From the NCBI RefSeq assembly GCF_014644735.1, contig NZ_BMKZ01000037.1, forward strand, positions 1 through 34,373: DNA of 34,373 bases, written 5' to 3'. This DNA comes from Caldalkalibacillus thermarum. Its GTDB lineage: Bacteria > Bacillota > Bacilli > Caldalkalibacillales > Caldalkalibacillaceae. The position numbers and the translations under genes were made by a program. Shown here piece after piece: positions 31,834-34,373 of the stretch; the first letter of the stretch is position 1; every line of letters begins with the position of its first letter. Under the pieces are notes generated by a model. That model made no database searches. It saw only the letters and a list, made by a program, of their open reading frames with translations, and had not been told where the DNA came from.

Positions 31834-33216
31834 ATGGCTAAATTGTGGGGCGGACGTTTCACCAAAGAAACCAATAAACTGGTAGAAAGATACACAGCTT
31901 CTATCTCCTTTGACCAGCAACTGGCCGAGGAGGATATTGAAGGAAGCCTGGCCCATGTGCAAATGTTAGGCGAATGCGGGGTGATTGCAGCGGAAGAGGC
32001 CGAGCAGATCAAAGAGGGTTTGCTCAAGATCAAGGAAAAAATCCAAACCGGTGAGGTCCAGTTTAGCGTGGAGCACGAAGATATTCATATGAACATTGAA
32101 AAGCTTTTAATTGATGAAATCGGACCTGTCGGCGGAAAATTGCACACCGGACGCAGCCGCAACGACCAGGTGGCCACAGATATGCACCTGTACCTGCGCA
32201 AAAAAATTAACCGTTTCGTGCAGCTGTTAGAGGAGGTCCAGCAGGCGATTATCAAGCAGGCCGAAGCCCATGTCGAGACCATTTTGCCCGGTTATACCCA
32301 CTTGCAACGGGCCCAGCCCGTTTCCTTTGCCCATCATTTGCTGGCTTATTTTTGGATGTTTGAGCGGGATAAGGAGCGTTTTAAAGACAGTTTGAAACGG
32401 GTGAACATCTCTCCCTTGGGAGCCGGGGCATTGGCGGGGACCACGTTTCCCATCAACCGGAGGCGGACAGCTGAACTCCTGGGTTTTGATGGTGTCTATC
32501 CCAACAGTCTGGATGCGGTCAGTGACCGGGATTTTATCCTGGAATTTTTATCAACGGCCTCAATCTTAATGATGCACATCTCCCGGTTATCGGAGGAGCT
32601 GGTCATCTGGTCCAGCCAGGAGTTTCAATTTATTGAACTGGATGATGCCTTTTGCACGGGTTCCAGCATCATGCCCCAAAAAAAGAACCCGGATGTGCCT
32701 GAACTGTTGCGGGCCAAGACGGGCCGTGTCTATGGCCATCTGATCGGGTTGCTCACAGTGTTGAAGGGCCTGCCCCTGGCCTATAACAAGGACATGCAGG
32801 AAGATAAGGAAGGCATGCTGGATACGGTGGCCACACTGGAAGGCGCCTTGCAGCTTTTGGCCCCTATGCTGGAAACCATGCAGGTCAACACGGAAAAGAT
32901 GCGTCAAGCGGTGCAAGAAGACTATGCCAATGCCACCGACATTGCCGACTATCTGGTGAATAAAGGGGTGCCCTTCCGCGAGGCCCATGCCATTATCGGC
33001 CAAGTGGTCCTGTATGCCATTCAGCATAAAAAGTTCCTGCTTGACTTAAGCCTGGACGAGTACCGGCAGTTCAGCCCCCTGTTTGAGGCGGATATTTACG
33101 ACATTCTGCAGCCGGAGCATGTGGTCAGCGCCCGCAAGAGCGAAGGCGGAACAGCTTTCAACGAGGTGAAAAAGCAATTGGAACTGGCCAAAACGGTGCT
33201 GAAGGAAAAGGTATAA
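31834..33216 (+). CDS. argH: Argininosuccinate lyase
   Basis: The 460-aa lyase (fumarase/aspartase superfamily) splits argininosuccinate into arginine and fumarate. It shows the family N-terminus [20 protein letters not shown] (104-116), the general-acid His157 in YTHLQRAQP, and the signature [12 protein letters not shown] (276-287) with the catalytic Ser. ATG 31834 with GGGAGG 9 nt upstream is chosen; the open frame continues upstream into argG but lacks a start signal. It is the last gene of the arginine cluster. Confidence 0.96.
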   Translation: MAKLWGGRFTKETNKLVERYTASISFDQQLAEEDIEGSLAHVQMLGECGVIAAEEAEQIKEGLLKIKEKIQTGEVQFSVEHEDIHMNIEKLLIDEIGPVGGKLHTGRSRNDQVATDMHLYLRKKINRFVQLLEEVQQAIIKQAEAHVETILPGYTHLQRAQPVSFAHHLLAYFWMFERDKERFKDSLKRVNISPLGAGALAGTTFPINRRRTAELLGFDGVYPNSLDAVSDRDFILEFLSTASILMMHISRLSEELVIWSSQEFQFIELDDAFCTGSSIMPQKKNPDVPELLRAKTGRVYGHLIGLLTVLKGLPLAYNKDMQEDKEGMLDTVATLEGALQLLAPMLETMQVNTEKMRQAVQEDYANATDIADYLVNKGVPFREAHAIIGQVVLYAIQHKKFLLDLSLDEYRQFSPLFEADIYDILQPEHVVSARKSEGGTAFNEVKKQLELAKTVLKEKV

Positions 33217-33268
33217 ACCCGGCTATGGGCGGCCATTTGTCCTGTTTTAATGAGAGGTGGAGGATCCT

Positions 33269-33604
33269 ATGCGGCGTAAAATTGGAAAGGTATGGGTTTA
33301 TGGAGAAGAACTGGATCAGCACAGCCGTTGCCGCCACTACCGGACAGGGCGGGATATTGTGGCTATTAAATTTCCCTGTTGCCAGCAGTATTGGGCCTGT
33401 TACGACTGTCATACAGCGTTAAGCGGGCATCAAGCAGCCCGCTGGCCCCAAGCCAAGTGGGATACAACTGCCATCTTGTGCGGGGCTTGTGGCCGTGAAT
33501 TATCCATTAAGGACTATCTCGGCTGTCAGTTTCACTGCCCTGCTTGCGAAGCCCCCTTTAACCCCCACTGTGCCCGCCATTATCATTTGTACTTTGAACA
33601 GTAG
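33269..33604 (+). CDS. CHY zinc-finger protein
   Basis: The 111-aa protein matches the CHY zinc-finger family, bacterial relatives of yeast Hot13 and Pirh2. The defining CRHY motif (Cys21-Tyr24) is followed by CC (37-38), CYDCH (44-48), CGAC (71-74), CQFHCPAC (86-93) and a His/Cys-rich end (HCARHYH). At least three zinc ions could be bound. Function in bacteria is unknown. ATG 33269 with GGAGG 5 nt upstream is preferred to GTG 33257. It is on the same strand as argH, 52 bp after it, and may be read from the same transcript. Confidence 0.9.
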   Translation: MRRKIGKVWVYGEELDQHSRCRHYRTGRDIVAIKFPCCQQYWACYDCHTALSGHQAARWPQAKWDTTAILCGACGRELSIKDYLGCQFHCPACEAPFNPHCARHYHLYFEQ

Positions 33605-33619
33605 ACAGGACAGCTGTTG

Positions 33620-33904
33620 TTATTTTAAATGTTCATCTAGACTTTTTCGCCCATATTCTTCAGCTACTTTATAGGTATCATACTCTTTGCCGGGATTCGC
33701 AACCCCTTTTTGTTCAGCTCTGGGCTGATCTTCATCTCCAGGACGATCAGCGGCAGTATCAGCAGTAGCTGACTTGCCTTCTTTCCAGTATAAGGCTTTA
33801 TATGTTTCACCGTTTTGTCCTATTTCAGTAAGATAGGTGTTTTCTCCCGGTGAAAAGTTGGCCGTTTGCAAATTTGGGATAGCGGTCTTTTCTTTTTTGC
33901 TCAT
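33620..33904 (-). CDS. 94-aa hydrophilic protein of unknown function
   Basis: The protein starts MSKKEKTAIPNLQTANFSPG and is strongly hydrophilic, with a Lys/Glu/Asp-rich low-complexity middle (TADTAADRPGDEDQPRAEQK) and no membrane segment. The N-terminal half (TYLTEIGQNGETYKALYWKE) could be a small beta domain; the rest is probably disordered. AAAGGAG lies 8 nt before the ATG, so it is likely translated. I do not recognise a family. It stands alone, converging with the CHY gene. Confidence 0.7.
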   Translation of the reverse strand: MSKKEKTAIPNLQTANFSPGENTYLTEIGQNGETYKALYWKEGKSATADTAADRPGDEDQPRAEQKGVANPGKEYDTYKVAEEYGRKSLDEHLK

Positions 33905-33983
33905 AAACCTAACTCCTTTTGTAGGTAGTTTATAGTTTAGGTAAAAGTCGAAAAGTTATACTGTGGTTACCAAACCTTTCATA

Positions 33984-34214
33984 TCAGTAAGCTAAAAACT
34001 TATAGTTGCCCCATTTGTCATATACGCTTTCCAGTTCCTGCTTTGGAGGTCTTTCCGTTGAAATACCTGCCAATGACATTGCCTGATCATAAACCGTGCT
34101 CGTTGACATGTAATCACTAAAGAATGGCGTTTATTTTTCAAGCCAGATATCAAATCCTAAATGAGCTTCTTCAATGGCGTATTTGGTGAAGTGAGAAGTC
34201 TTGATTAATTCCTC
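33984..34214 (-). pseudogene. Remnant of an unknown gene, interrupted by a stop
   Basis: One minus-strand frame runs FEELIKTSHFTKYAIEEAHL ... DIWLEK, then TAA (34131-34133), then TPFFSDYMSTSTVYDQAMSL to WGNYKFLAY and TGA (33984-33986). Both halves read like ordinary protein, so a single nonsense change probably broke a real gene. No start or ribosome-binding site is found. It is joined in the same frame to the transposase fragment on its right. Family not recognised. Confidence 0.5.
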
Positions 34215-34373
34215 AAATTGCAATGTGTTGCCTTCATGGAAGTTGTCCAGCTGATGTGTTCAATCAGGGTGTATCCCTCGATGACACTGATAACCACCTT
34301 GGCCCCAAATTCAACTGGTGCTTTCGCTTTGCCCCGCACAATAGGACGAACATGGGGTTGTTCAATGCTGACA
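34215..34373 (-). pseudogene. Transposase fragment (IS1182/IS5-like), frameshifted
   Basis: The minus strand reads VSIEQPHVRPIVRGKAKAP, VEFGAKVVISVIEGYTLIEH, ISW, then continues as NFHEGNTLQ only after a 1-nt shift near 34246. This matches the central catalytic region of IS1182/IS5-group DDE transposases (typical order VRPIVRGKA, VEFGAK, SW, then EG). The upstream part is beyond the window edge. Sequence after residue NTLQ no longer resembles a transposase, so the fragment is truncated there. Confidence 0.65.

Overview
The window looks like the chromosome of a spore-forming, probably thermophilic or alkaliphilic Bacillaceae (Caldalkalibacillus-like). The evidence is Gram-positive ribosome-binding sites, a small acid-soluble spore protein (SspH) behind a sigma-G-type promoter, a DacF-type D,D-carboxypeptidase, a bacterial nitric-oxide synthase, and ARG boxes matching the Bacillus AhrC/ArgR pattern. 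The genus is an inference; no 16S rRNA is present.

Layout. (1) 1-170: the start of a minus-strand IS200/IS605-type tnpB running off the left edge, with its upstream hairpin. (2) 276-1736: a 13-gene tRNA operon (Ser, Glu, Val, fMet, Asp, Phe, Thr, Tyr, Trp, His, Gln, Gly, Cys) with a strong promoter, a second internal promoter and a long terminator hairpin. (3) 1957-3630: an intact IS1380-family insertion sequence with 16-bp inverted repeats and a TTGA target duplication that rebuilds the -35 box of the next tRNA gene. (4) 3729-3815: tRNA-Leu(CAA), the attachment site of a 7.6-kb integrative element that ends at a 76-bp duplicate of the tRNA 3' part (11343-11418).

The element encodes a tyrosine integrase and a 59-aa partner on the plus strand. 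On the minus strand it encodes a primase-helicase beside an iteron-rich candidate origin, a Cro/CI-type repressor, a sigma-region-4-like protein, a TubC_N-like protein, two paralogous 56-aa membrane peptides, an HTH-like protein, a 110-aa protein and one gene interrupted by a stop codon. It has no relaxase, capsid or terminase gene. It therefore resembles a replicating phage-satellite or plasmid-like integrative element rather than a prophage or ICE, and its small cargo is unfamiliar.

(5) 11526-19039: host genes dacF, a B3/4-domain protein, sspH, rnhA, queG, ogt, and a three-gene ABC-2 exporter on the minus strand. (6) 19194-33216: the complete route from N-acetylglutamate to arginine, as argC-argJ-argB-argD, carA-carB-argF and argG-argH. 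Each of the three blocks starts at a promoter overlapping ARG boxes. A minus-strand nitric-oxide synthase, which consumes arginine, sits between argD and carA and shares its upstream region with carA. (7) 33269-34373: a CHY zinc-finger protein, a 94-aa protein of unknown function, and a decayed junction of an unknown gene and a transposase fragment.
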